DNA from: Hormiphora californensis
Taxonomy: Eukaryota; Ctenophora; Tentaculata; Cydippida; Pleurobrachiidae
DNA: 64,000 nucleotides
Assembly (NCBI GenBank): GCA_020137815.1
Contig: CM035355.1
Location: 471,451 to 535,450, forward strand
Direction: 5' to 3'
Part shown: positions 10,701-37,660 of the stretch, piece after piece
How positions within the stretch are numbered: the stretch's first letter is position 1
Layout: each line of letters begins with the position of its first letter
The notes under the pieces: model-generated
Database searches by the model: none
The model's input: the letters and a program-made list of their open reading frames with translations, nothing else
What the model was told of the DNA's origin: nothing
Translations under genes and position numbers: made by a program

Positions 10701-13543
10701 TCTCATTACTGTATTTCGCGATACCGTATTTTGACTGCAAGCAGCACTGTAACGCGCTGCAAAAAGTTCATGTGTCAGCACGTACTAGCGTACTGATTGG
10801 CCACCCCGGTTTGCTTTTTATGTTCTTGTTTCCATTACCGTTTTCCCACTACAAGCGACCGTATTTAAAATAGGGATGAAAATTAGAATTAGATATTAGG
10901 CTGTCCCAGAAATAATGTCACGTACAAATAATTCCATAATTTGGAGCTATATGTTTTTCTCCATTTCTAACATCTAATTCCAACCTGCAGCGGGCAGTGA
11001 GCCTGGTTTGATAGGAAATATCGCCACCTATACTACAGTCTGTGCTGCCTCATCTGGTCTATCTTACCTTCTTGTATCACTGCTTTGGGAGAGGTAACTG
11101 TAACTGTTTATTTACCGTGTTTCCCACTTGAATTTCTCCCACCCAATCTTTTTTATATTCTGTATGGCGGCGCCACACCCCATTTGATTGACAGATTTGG
11201 GTTCTCTCACTATTTTTAGTTTTTTTCATTCCTTATGCAATATAATCCCTGCTATAACCTACCCCCCCCCCCCCCCCTCTAGGAGGACTCCAGAGCCGTG
11301 TGATCTGAGTAATGGTATACTGGCAGGCCTGGTCTGCAGTACCAGTGGGTGCTCCAGAACTCAACCATACTTCGGGATGATTGTCGGTTCCGTAGGAGGT
11401 GCTCTAATGTTATGGGCATCAAAGGTTGGAAGTAATAGTATTACTACAGTCGGACCCCGATTTAGTGGCCCCCGATTTAGTGGCACCCCGATTTAGTGGC
11501 AGGATTTTTTTCCCCCAAAATTTTTTTGAATTTTTTAGTGAAATTTTTTTGAAAATTTTTCAAAAGAATACCAGCCACGTCCGAATCGTGTTTCGAATCA
11601 GTGAATCTTATCGCATGTCCTGCTGCTAATTAGACGGTTCGGAACGAACTGATACGTGATCCTCATGGGGCCATTGAATCATAAGTTCACCAAGCGTCAA
11701 AATTTCGATTCGATGGGGATCACGTTTCGATTCGTTACGAACCGTCTAATTAGCAGCAGGACATGCGATAAGATGCACCGATTCGAAACACGATTCGGAC
11801 ATGGCTGGTATACCTTTAAAAAATATAAAACTTTTTTTTGCAAAATTTTACAGTACGATTGTCAATGCTTTGATCGGTGCTCCCCATAAATTTTGAGAGA
11901 AAAAGTTATTTTGAAATTTTGATACTTCCTCACCCGCTTAGGGTGCCCCGATTCGGCATGGTATCACGTATCGGTTCGTTTCGAACCCGCTAATTAGGCA
12001 GGACATCCAGGAAGCTGCACCGATTCGAAACACAAATCGGACGGGCTGGTATAACTTAGAAAATTTTCACAAATTTTTTGAAAATTTATTTTATAGTTTT
12101 CTATTTCTAATCAGAAATGATCATGTCATCAATACATGAATATTGCATATAACAGTTAGAGGTGTCTATAGTCTTAGTATAGCATTTTGGGCATAAAATA
12201 GGTTTTTATGGGCCAAATATGGCTCACCCCGATTTAGTGGCACCCCGATTTAGTGGCAGGATTTTGTTCCCCCGAGGATGCCACTAAATCGGGGTCCGAC
12301 TGTATTTTGAAAAAGAAAGAAACATGTCCGGGTACAACCGATAATAAACGCTCTTCAAATGTGCTTGCCCTGCTCGACCACCCCCGCCCCTAGCTTGTAT
12401 TCGTGCACCATGGTAACCACGAATTGTTCCCCAGCTGTTACACAAACTGAAGATAGACGATGTTGTAGATGCAATACCCGTTCATCTGGTTTGTGGGACG
12501 TGGAGTGCACTCTCTGCCCCTTTCTTTCTCGATACAATACGGTATTTATCATAACTACGTATTGAAGGAGATCTTGTTTTCCTTCGTTTATTGTACCATG
12601 CATTTTTATCTTTCTTTGCACTTCCTTTTCACATTCTCTCGCCCATCTTCACGTAAATTTTTCATGAATATGCATCATCCTATCTCTTATATATATTCTA
12701 AAGATCTCTCTTTCAGGGATAAAAATGGACAGCTTGTATCATGTGGAATATTGACGGTGAGCAGTATATTAGTTTTTAGGAAAAACGTTGCCCAGCACAA
12801 TGCATGTCATGGCTATATTCATGTACTGTCACTGTCAGAGGATTGGCCCGACAGTCATGAAGCAATGGTATACCACGTTCACTAAAAGTGTTATCTGAAA
12901 TTAAAATCCCCCTTATTCCTTAAAATTTGAGGGGGCCATTTTATTTTGAGATAGTTAAAGATCAGACTATACTTCTTGTTAATATTGATAACATTTCATT
13001 TTATCACAGGGGTGTGATCAGGGTGGGATGCAACTTCTCAGTAACATGGTAGTGATAATCCTGACCTATATCTATATCACTGCCATCATGGTTCCTGTAT
13101 GCTTTGGCCTTCGTCATTTTCAGGTAATAAATGATGTTAATTTTAGTTATTCTTAGGTCTCAGTTAACATTTTCTACTCTACTCTACTCTTTCCCAAACT
13201 GGGGGAAAACAGTCGTGCCTGAACCTCAGGTTCAGGCCACGGCTATTTTCAACTGAGACCTGACTACCTGTGATCTCAGGTCTCAGTAGAAAATAGCCGT
13301 TCACTGGAGTCTGGACCTGAGGTTCAGGCACGACTGTTAACATCCCACACTTCACAGATATTGCGGGTGGACGTCGAGGCCGAGAAGAAAGGGGTCGACC
13401 TTGTCGAGTTCCAAGGGCCTGCATACAGCAACAAACACAACGCTAGTAGGAGAGTCAAGACAAAACATGTGGTAGCTCACAAAATGTCAGCTTCCGAGAG
13501 AACCAAGTCCGAGGAAGTTATTTTAAATGATTTGAATTGCTAA
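6451..13543 (+). CDS. Amt-family ammonium transporter, interrupted
   Basis: Exons: 6451-6600 (start ATG), 6745-6835, 6925-7016, [missing], 8942-9070, 9208-9308, 9508-9610 or its copy 10991-11093, 9793-9934 or its copy 11283-11424, 12435-12541, 12717-12756, 13010-13123 and 13358-13543 (TAA). Recognisable Amt blocks are MQLGFTFLEVGSVRVHFTKA, YCAGFGIAFGDGSAIGG, DDAGGIAVHTCAGLTSL, LWFSWYSFNAGP, GILAGLVCSTSGC and LKIDDVVDAIPVHLVCGTWS. The basic C-terminal ILRVDVEAEKKGVDLVEF tail is also typical. The product is an 11-TM plasma-membrane channel conducting ammonium or ammonia. Both pore-lining His positions appear to be present (AVHTC and PVHLV). The TM3-TM4 exon expected between 7016 and 8942 is absent: that interval holds distorted homopolymer sequence and an ORF1-like retroelement. 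All other junctions are in phase, so the gene is probably intact in the organism and damaged in this assembly. Confidence 0.9.
6608..6691. mobile_element. Short pogo/Tigger-like MITE, diverged
   Basis: Lies in the first Amt intron. The left end CAGACGGACCC..ATTTACCGG mirrors the right end CCGGTAAATCGGGGTTCGACTA, flanked by TA. It is a diverged relative of the CAGTCGGACCCCGATTTAG family at 11447, 34086 and 40372. Confidence 0.65.
7060..7740. other. Unreliable homopolymer-distorted sequence
   Basis: Almost every base lies in a run of 3-25 identical bases (C, G, A and T blocks in turn). The long proline/glycine readings in all frames are products of this. It begins gradually inside an Amt intron and hides at least one Amt exon. 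It looks like failed consensus sequence, not a natural repeat. Confidence 0.85.
7828..8748 (+). CDS. LINE ORF1-like protein (coiled coil + RRM-like domain)
   Basis: The 306-residue ORF lies inside an Amt intron. About residues 95-150 form a Glu/Gln/Leu-rich coiled coil (QEELISAQRALVGAQAQLVK). About residues 178-300 read CNIVIYGLTDSPGDKEELL .. KISLASKEMQSCILGKKTRL .. VYISPDLTSEERAAR. This is the RRM-like plus C-terminal-domain layout of RNA-binding ORF1 proteins of non-LTR retrotransposons. It is homologous along its length to the minus-strand ORF at 37790-38752. No reverse transcriptase follows; the next 190 bp lead straight into the next Amt exon. The first ~60 residues lie next to distorted sequence, so the start codon is uncertain. 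It may be an ORF1-only (half-LINE) insertion or a fragment of a longer element. Confidence 0.8.
   Translation: MGNRKYPVNTVERGLGTPLSMVEKRPITGVFYGELNGRKGKFWWGGGSFFTPSKYKIEKVSHKDLVDWVEMAGKLLIERVYPVMKSQYIVAKKCSEVEKKLVERQEELISAQRALVGAQAQLVKLQEQLLEKREQVITDVKTTAKEEMRSFSTVLKKECETSLAPQRIQRAVAAASEDRSCNIVIYGLTDSPGDKEELLPELWTTLAEKPLVKSAQRLGRFIAGQNRPMKISLASKEMQSCILGKKTRLRETEVFSRVYISPDLTSEERAARAVLVKKLKEEKERSPGKSFRIKGGEVVEVSSGTQ
9386..10560 (+). repeat. First copy of a tandem duplication of Amt exons
   Basis: The sequence from AATAGGGATGAAAATTAG onward recurs 1,483 bp downstream (10869 onward). It carries exons 9508-9610 and 9793-9934, nearly identical to 10991-11093 and 11283-11424. The following exon (LLHKLKIDD block, about 10092 onward) is frameshifted in this copy by many 1-base differences, whereas copy two is clean. 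The loss of accuracy after about 9990 suggests an unpolished second haplotype or read joined in tandem. A real, decaying exon duplication is the alternative. Confidence 0.8.
10634..10802. mobile_element. Small foldback MITE at duplication junction
   Basis: TGGCCAATCAGTACGCTAGT at the left end is repeated inverted at the right end, together with GTGCTGACGCATGAACTTTT and its complement. Arms are about 45 bp. No coding capacity. It lies just before the second copy of the Amt duplication. Confidence 0.75.
10869..12950 (+). repeat. Second copy of the Amt exon duplication
   Basis: Matches 9386-10560 except for an 856 bp transposon insertion (11447-12302). Its exons 10991-11093, 11283-11424 and 12435-12541 are in frame and in phase with 12717-12756, so this copy most likely gives the functional mRNA. 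Confidence 0.8.
11447..12302. mobile_element. pogo/Tigger-like MITE, 856 bp, TA TSD
   Basis: Starts CAGTCGGACCCCGATTTAG and ends with its reverse complement, flanked by TA. Copy one of the surrounding duplication lacks it at the matching position (9957), so insertion is shown directly. The 13 bp motif CCGATTTAGTGGC repeats near both ends. The interior is a nested palindrome (CGAATCGTGTTTCGAATC type). No transposase ORF. CAGT termini with TA duplication are characteristic of pogo/Tigger-type Tc1-mariner relatives. Confidence 0.88.
13208..13338. mobile_element. Foldback MITE in last Amt intron
   Basis: AACAGTCGTGCCTGAACCTC at the left is inverted at the right end. An inner second pair of arms carries AGGTCTCAGT/ACTGAGACCT. 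Arms are about 65 bp; there is no ORF of note. Confidence 0.75.
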
Positions 13544-14257
13544 GAACAATTATAGCATCTTAGATATTCTCTCTCTCTTAGATATTCTCAATCTCATTCA
13601 CTGGGACTGAAGTTGATTGTGTCGATAGTGAAATATTTGTTTCTTGTTTCTGACTAGAATTAGTGTTTGAGCTGGGTGTCGCGTTTTTTTTGAAACTTCA
13701 AGTGTAAGTGGAAACTGGAAGTTATGCGTGTTGTCTGTTTATTATTTTGGCTTATCGGTATCCACCAGTGTTTGAAGTACACATGAGACAGTGAAGAATG
13801 GGGCCCAACAAGCACTGCGGCTTGTCAATTGTCATAGAGTTGGTATTTATGAAATGAACTGACGGTGTGAGCCACACAAGGTGATTCTGCACCAGGAATT
13901 GGTTACGAAGTCACCCTTATTATTGCATAATAATAGCGCAGAGGGGGAATTTCATTACCAAGCACCAGGAGGAGTTTATAAGTGAGATTCGCAGAGACAG
14001 AAAATCTGAGAGAGGGAGAGCCAGAGAGTGACATTGAGAGAAAAACAAAATTACTTGTTGATTTGTTGAAATTATTGTCAGTCACAATGTGACAATGTGT
14101 GAAACTTCTTTATATTCGATTTCTACTAATTCTTTTCCGTTATCGGCCCACCTAAAAAACCTGTGTTTTAACCTTTGTCACCTAGTAGTATAGGGTCAGC
14201 ACACACCTACGCCAAAATCAAAATTAAAATTTTGATTTTTGAGCCAGACACACCAAA
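13544..14257 (+). other. Amt 3' UTR and intergenic DNA
   Basis: No further coding exon seen after the TAA at 13541. Sequence is AT-rich without clear repeats. A polyadenylation signal cannot be assigned with confidence. Confidence 0.4.
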
Positions 14258-14509
14258 GCTGTCAAAATTCTCTTTCCCCCATTCTCACACTGTGAGTCAC
14301 AGTTTGGTGACATTGACTCCTAGTGCGTGCGAGATCGAGCTCAATCTTGGTCGTGCACGGTGTCTATGTCACCAAAGTCACAGTAACAATCTCGCGCACC
14401 ATTTTGACGGTCGCGTTGGATGACAAAATGATTTTGACATCCAACGCGACCGTCAAAATCGCGCACGAGATTGTTACTGTGAGAATGGAGGAGAGAGAAT
14501 TTTGACAGC
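14258..14509. mobile_element. Palindromic MITE carrying a nested insertion
   Basis: The left arm (GCTGTCAAAATTCTC .. GTCACAGTAACAATCTCGCG .. GACGGTCGCGTTGGATG) is inverted at 14434-14509. The right arm reads straight through CTCACAGTAACAATC, while the left arm is split at that point by the element at 14304-14376. Hence the palindrome was there first. Confidence 0.85.
14304..14376. mobile_element. 73 bp TTGGTGACAT-family MITE, nested, 8 bp TSD
   Basis: The ends TTGGTGACATTGACTCC and (inverted) TTTGGTGACATAGACACC match the termini of the 4989-5649 element. It is flanked by GTCACAGT at 14296-14303 and 14377-14384. The uninterrupted arm of the host palindrome shows the empty site, confirming an 8 bp duplication. 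Confidence 0.87.
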
Positions 14510-14773
14510 GCTGTCAGGCCAATGCTCTGACAGGTCTGCCGGCTCTCACAGTGCACCGGCCCTTCGGCTATAATGATCCCGATCTGATCGCACTGTCAGA
14601 CAGCCTTGTTCCACTTCCTTCAACTTCGAATTGAACTTGCCATTACCATTGACTAGAAAAAACACAGATCTTGAATAGATTAAGAATTAATAGGTGTTAC
14701 ACATTCACCGGGATGTAGATTCTGGAAAAATAACAATAGAAACTGCAAACATCATAACACGACTCTGTCCTGT

Positions 14774-14905
14774 ACAGCGGCGCCATACCCCAATTTGATT
14801 CTCGTCAGTGCGCTGAGATGGGGTCGGCGACGCCAGACAGACTCTGTCTGGGGACGCCAACCCGATCTGAGAATCAAAACAGGGCCTGGCGCTGGCAGAC
14901 AGACA
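14774..14905. mobile_element. Inverted-repeat element, GGCGCC/GATTCTC family
   Basis: CAGCGGCGCCATACCCCAAT..GATTCTC is mirrored by GAGAATCAAAACAGGGCCTG..GGCAGACAG, with inner arms around CTGTCTGGGGACGCCAACCC. Related sequence occurs near 4558, 11160 and 57130-57400. Boundaries are approximate. Confidence 0.6.
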
Positions 14906-14909
14906 CGAC

Positions 14910-15475
14910 TGCACTGTATCTATTCTAAGGTAAAGGATGATCAAAAATCTAAAAAGTAAGTAACAGATATCTGTACCGATAAATAAGTTATTTATATGTT
15001 GAAAATATTCACCCGGAGTTTCTAAATCAGTTTCTGGTAACAATAGTGCAAATAAATGAACATATATGATACATAACGATCTATAACAAAGGAGCTGCTA
15101 GGGGTAAAAAGGGTGGACAAGTCTTTGAAGTAACTAATAACTTAGTAAGTTAGTAAGTTACTAACTTACAAGTTACTAACTTACAAGATCAGTATAGACC
15201 TATCATCGCATCCTGACTTGACTTGTTGAGTAAGGGGGAAGGGTGTTCCCCTTGCTACACTGCCTATATTTCCAATTCTGCGAGGAACAGTGCAGTATAT
15301 CAAGTGCCGACAACTGCGGTCTCTCATTCCATAAAATGGGAATCTAATATACCGTCGTTATAATGATATTTACAATGCTGAGACTTTTCAAAATGTTAAT
15401 GTCTCTCTCACTACACACTATACATATCTCTCCTTCATTTTTCTACTAAAACGTTATAAGACAAAACAGCAGTCT
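14910..15475. other. Kinase 3' flank
   Basis: Downstream (minus strand) of the kinase stop codon at 15476. Contains short AAGTTACTAACTT-type repeats near 15130-15190. No gene recognised. Confidence 0.4.
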
Positions 15476-32954
<17,479 letters not shown>

Positions 32955-34228
32955 CCCTCACGCATCACATCTTAACAAACTCTTGAGGTAACAGAAGGAG
33001 TAAGAGCAAGCCAAATGAGCGAAAACAGAAAAGAAGAGCCAGAAATGAGAAACTAAAAAACAACACGAAGTTTGTTTTTTGCTGTTGTTCAAGTTTGTTA
33101 GTGGAAGCTCTTACGGTAATTCCCACGAGCGTGGGAAATTCTCACGCTGCGCGCATTTTTCCCACGCCGAAAGCATATACAGTGCTGACAAAACAGCTGG
33201 GCTGCGCGTGGATTTCTCAAATTTATCGTTTCTTCGATTCAGTTTTTAGTTTTTACTCTTTAGACAAAGCTCCTTTGATTCGTCGTTTCCCTACATAAAA
33301 GAAAGACATTCAGATGGGGCTGCAGGCTGCAGCTGCTGATGCTCACCTCCAAACAGGTAACACAAGATAAAGAATTGCCCTTCTGTACTCTGTAGTAATT
33401 GTAAATTGTGGTTGGAGCACCATTCTTTTTGGTTTTTTCCATTTTTTCTTTTCTTTCTCCGTCTTTTTGGCCTGGGTGTCCGCGGACACCCGGACATCCA
33501 CGAGTGCCGTTCCTGTGTCTCACGAGGGAGCACTGTCAGTGCTGTTGTCCTTTCCACTGTGAGTAGTACCCAATCTAGGCTTGAGACACTAGCCGTCAAC
33601 CTTGGGAGCAAATAACCCTCCCGAGGAATATACCTCCTCAGAAAACGTGTTGCCGATATTCACGTCCATGCCTGATCAATCACCCATAAGAAAATCACCT
33701 CCTAATCTCACCATACGCCGAAGATAAAGGACCGCTCTAGGAGCAGGCATCTGGTTGCAGTCACTGTTTTTCGGAAAGGCGGACCATTTGCATATTACAA
33801 ACTGTGTCAGAGCGGGATATAAACTGTTACTATTATTTATTATTATTTATTATAAGAATCTACAAAAATGTTAAGAAAAGATTCCTAACTGTGAAGATAA
33901 GGCCCTACAGAGAGACTAGATCGAATGGTACGGTACCATTGGTACTATGTAACCTGATCACACACTAGATTATAGAATAGGTAGGTGCCCCGTTGGGGTT
34001 TTCCACTGGGCACCTATGACCTACATATTCTATCATCTAGTCAAGTCTATCATCTAGTCAAGTCACAAGAGGGAGATTGGCAATACAGTCGGACCCCGAT
34101 TTAGTGGCCCCCGATTTAGTGGCAGGATTTTTTCCCCGAGGATGCCACTAAATCGGGGTCCGACTGTATGTCTATGAAAAAGTTATTAACAGCTAGGCAC
34201 AATATTAACTCTCCCTATCATCCTCTAG
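32955..34228. promoter_or_regulatory. Divergent intergenic region between NIM1K and PDZ gene
   Basis: The minus-strand kinase begins at 32954 and plus-strand PDZ exons begin at or before 34229, so this interval probably holds both promoters. Three CGTGGGAA-type motifs cluster at 33120-33166, two of them head-to-head as TTCCCACGAGCGTGGGAA. They match the CSL/RBPJ consensus (YGTGGGAA). Function is inferred. A similar cluster lies inverted at 37539-37588. No convincing TATA box was identified. Confidence 0.4.
34086..34166. mobile_element. 81 bp pogo/Tigger-like MITE, TA TSD
   Basis: CAGTCGGACCCCGATTTAG and its inverted copy enclose almost nothing else, flanked by TA. It is a minimal version of the 856 bp element at 11447. 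A distorted duplicate lies at about 28290-28351. Confidence 0.88.
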
Positions 34229-34522
34229 GTTGAAGATCGTTTAGTAAAACCACTGTGTATCTACCCGACACCACGACCATCTCTGTACAATATGATGGAC
34301 AGATATTTGGATCGGCCCTTTAGCTTTGTGGTAGAGTTTGTGAGAGAAAATAATTCCAGGCTTGGTATGACGCTCTGTCTAAATAAACAGGAACATCTTG
34401 CTGTCAAGAATATCGTGTCAACAGGTTAGTACACGCTGTATATAGTTTAGAGGGGGATTTTGGAACATAGAGTGCAAGTGTGAGCACTTGAACAAAGTAT
34501 TAAATTCACTTCCATTTCCCTA

Positions 34523-34653
34523 AAGTCGGATTTTTTGAAACTGTCACCCCCCTTTTCGTGCACATCACATGTTAACGTATGGTGTGCGCGTCAAAATTGA
34601 TAAATTTCACATGTGCGGTCATTTGGGGGTGACAGTTTCAAAAAATCCGACTT
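34523..34653. mobile_element. 131 bp foldback MITE, TA TSD
   Basis: AAGTCGGATTTTTTGAAACT is inverted at the right end, flanked by TA, in the intron between the first two PDZ exons. Arms are about 36 bp. Confidence 0.82.
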
Positions 34654-35364
34654 TATATGAATGTCAGCGGGTGAAAATTTGTCTGATATACCCCGCCCGC
34701 TATTAAAAGCAAGGATGTTTTTGCCGCTAAAACTTATAATCAATAAATCCTTGCTTATATAAAGTATAAACCCCTCCCTTTGGTAAGGTTTTATACCATA
34801 TACCACCCTCCCTGCTTCGCAGGTCGGGCAGTATATGGTGCAGCGAATCACCCTAGCGGGTGACCCGCTACATATAAACCCAGGTTTATTGATTACATAT
34901 CCATCACCAGGTCCTGATCCTCTCTTCACCAGATCTAGTCTTGACTGACCTCACCTCTTCCCCCAGGTCTAATATACCAAGATGGCCGTCTCCGGTCGGG
35001 TGACGTAGTCCCTGCAATAAACGATGTCCCCGTTAGTGGCCTATCATTCGAACAGGCAGCCTACTACGACAATGCAAGAATAGGGTCCGACTAACTGTAA
35101 TGAATGCCAATCTTGTCCAGTGCCCCCATCCGATGCAGAGCTGGAGATGCTCTTTAATATCGGGGATGGAGATAGCAGTGCACTTACCACTCATGAGTAA
35201 GTTTCAGATCACACGTTGCTACTTGCTATAATCTCTTACCAGTTCCAGTATCGATCAAATCACACCCCTGCCTTGCCTTGTTCGACCTTGTTGCACTGTA
35301 GGCTAAGTTACACTATAGTAGCTGAAAAGTTACTCCGCCGTGAGTAGGGAGGGAGAATTGTTAG

Positions 35365-35930
35365 AGATAGAGATGGAGATGGAGATGGAGATGGAGATGG
35401 AGATGGAGATGGAGATGGAGATGGAGATGGAGATGGAGATGGAGATGGAGATGGAGATGGAGATGGAGATGGAGATGGAGATGGAGATGGAGATGGAGAT
35501 GGAGATGGAGATGGAGATGGAGATGGAGATGGAGATGGAGATGGAGATGGAGATGGAGATGGAGATGGAGATGGAGATGGAGATGGAGATGGAGATGGAG
35601 ATGGAGATGGAGATGGAGATGGAGATGGAGATGGAGATGGAGATGGAGATGGAGATGGAGATGGAGATGGAGATGGAGATGGAGATGGAGATGGAGATGG
35701 AGATGGAGATGGAGATGGAGATGGAGATGGAGATGGAGATGGAGATGGAGATGGAGATGGAGATGGAGATGGAGATGGAGATGGAGATGGAGATGGAGAT
35801 GGAGATGGAGATGGAGATGGAGATGGAGATGGAGATGGAGATGGAGATGGAGATGGAGATGGAGATGGAGATGGAGATGGAGATGGAGATGGAGATGGAG
35901 ATGGAGATGGAGATGGAGATGGAGATGGAG
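35365..35930. repeat. (GGAGAT)n hexanucleotide array, about 93 copies
   Basis: Nearly perfect six-base repeat in the intron between PDZ exons 2 and 3. Because the unit is six bases, all frames stay open on both strands (Met-Glu, Ser-Pro, Ser-Ile), giving spurious 200-residue ORFs. Confidence 0.97.
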
Positions 35931-36972
35931 AGCATTTCATAGTCTTTCTTTTGAATGGGATTCTTGTTGTGTGTGTTTTTAGGAGGGTCAGAACTCAGAA
36001 CATAACAACCTGCTCACACTCCCCTGATACCGAGTGCAGATCTCTCTAAACCCTGCTCATCCTCTAGGTTTGACGATCAGTAAAACTCTACACTACGAAC
36101 AAATAGTGACGGTGACAATAGTTCGGCAGGCTCTTGGCATCACCATTCTGCATTCTGATTCAGGGAGGTAGCGACACACTCCAGGGCTGTATCAGGGTGT
36201 TGAGTAGTCCTGCAGTGGCGACTGAGATTATACCTAAGGATACACTGCTCAGTGTAGCTGGTGAGTACTGAACCTGATTGTCTTGTTCCACCCTGCTTCA
36301 CCACGCCGCGAACAAATGTAACATAAGAACATTGTCGAGGGGAATTCAGGAGAGGGAATAAGAGGGAATTTTTACACAATCATACATACCTAGATATGTA
36401 ATAACAGCTCTCCTTGCAGGTCCTGACTAACTGTACCCACGACCGAGCACTAGAGATAATGAGAGAGGCTCCCATTCAAACAACATTTTAGTTGCCCCGC
36501 CACTTCGGATCCCGGCCAGATGAGAGGTACAAAATTATCGATTCTTGTCATTTCTGATAGAGGCCCACCCCATGTGACACATTAAGATAAGGAAGGAAGC
36601 GGACAAGACTGAAATCATCCCTTCTCAGAAGAGATGATTTGTGTCTCTTTCTCAGCTAGACGGTTGTCTTTTTGACCTAGTCGGTAAACCAAATTATAAA
36701 AGGAGCATGGTACTGGACGCTCTTTTAACTAACCTTCCCTCCCCCTCCCAGGATTATGCCGAGTACTGGTTACAACACCCTCTCTAGACGATTAATATCA
36801 TCCCATCTACAAGATATGTGTATCTAAAATCGATGCCTTGAATCAGCCGTTAGACCCGTTTCCCATAATAATATAACGGAATTCGACTAACTACGGTACG
36901 GACATCGGACACGTCTACTAAAGTTAGACACGGAGCTGTCACTGTCCGCATTCTCTACAAGATGCTGCTGTA

Positions 36973-37660
36973 AATTGAGATTTATAGGACTATAATTATC
37001 GTTAGATTAGGATATCACGAACTCTTTTTACCATGTTCTAGGGTTTGAACAAAACTCTTTGAGAATATTACATACATATTGTGATCGATAAGTAGTGTCC
37101 AGAAAGTTAACAATTGTTTGTGGTCTGTCTTCTTAGAACTTTGCGTTCAATTTGTTATAAATCCATCTAATCAAAGAATATTTATTTTGTACCCAATATA
37201 TCAATTAGGAATGTTTCGGCGGAGGGTGAAACTTTCATACTTTCTCGTTGTAATTAGACGACGCTGGGGCTGGTTACAGCCATGGCAGCACTCTTGGACT
37301 GGTTTCCCTTCCACCGAACTGTTCCTCATTGATGTTCCAACGTCAATGATGCAATCCATTGATGCAATGTGGCATGTGTGTGCAGTGTGATTGTAACGAA
37401 ATTCTCAGTGACGTGCTGCTGCTGCAGTGCTCCGATGCTCGCGGCGCTACCCAAATTGGCCCAATGTTGTTAACAACTGCATCCTCAACATTTTAGTAGA
37501 CGTCACGCGCGATAATTTTTTGCGCGTCGAAAGCAAAGCGTGGGAAAAGAGGGCGCGGCGTGGGAAATGTTCCCACGGTGCGTGGGAATTACCGTAAGAG
37601 CTTCCACTAGTGTCTTTAGGATCTCGATCGCAAATTTTCAAAATTTAAGATCACTTTCAC
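36973..37660. promoter_or_regulatory. Intergenic; cluster of CGTGGGAA motifs
   Basis: Four CGTGGGAA/TTCCCACG motifs at 37539-37588, followed by AATTACCGTAAGAGCTTCCAC, form an inverted relative of 33098-33170. This is either a dispersed repeat or a paired CSL-type site cluster. Nothing else recognised in the interval. Confidence 0.4.

Larger units (their letters stand above)
34229..36526 (+). pseudogene. Two-PDZ-domain gene with frameshifts
   Basis: Exon 34229-34424 reads VEFVRENNSRLGMTLCLNKQ..NIVSTG and exon 34967-35196 continues GLIYQDGRLRSGDVVPAIND and PVSGLSFEQAA, a clear PDZ domain with carboxylate-loop variant RLGMTL. Shifts of one base near 35061 and 35121 are needed to reach NRVRLTVMNANLVQCP and then SDAELEMLFNIGDGD. 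Exons 36068-36260 and 36420-36526 give a second PDZ (VTIVRQALGITIL .. LQGCIRVLSSP .. VLTNCTHDRALEIMREAP), with shifts near 36160 and 36488. All are single- or double-base changes beside short runs, so sequencing error is as likely as true pseudogenisation. PDZ domains bind C-terminal peptides in scaffolding. The start lies upstream and is unassigned. A possible 3' exon ends GAVTVRILYKMLL before a stop at 36972. Confidence 0.72.

Noticed and set aside
35308-35942. Three ORFs of 200-210 residues (Met-Glu, Ser-Pro and Ser-Ile repeats)
   Set aside because: Purely the six-base repeat read in different frames, inside a PDZ-gene intron.
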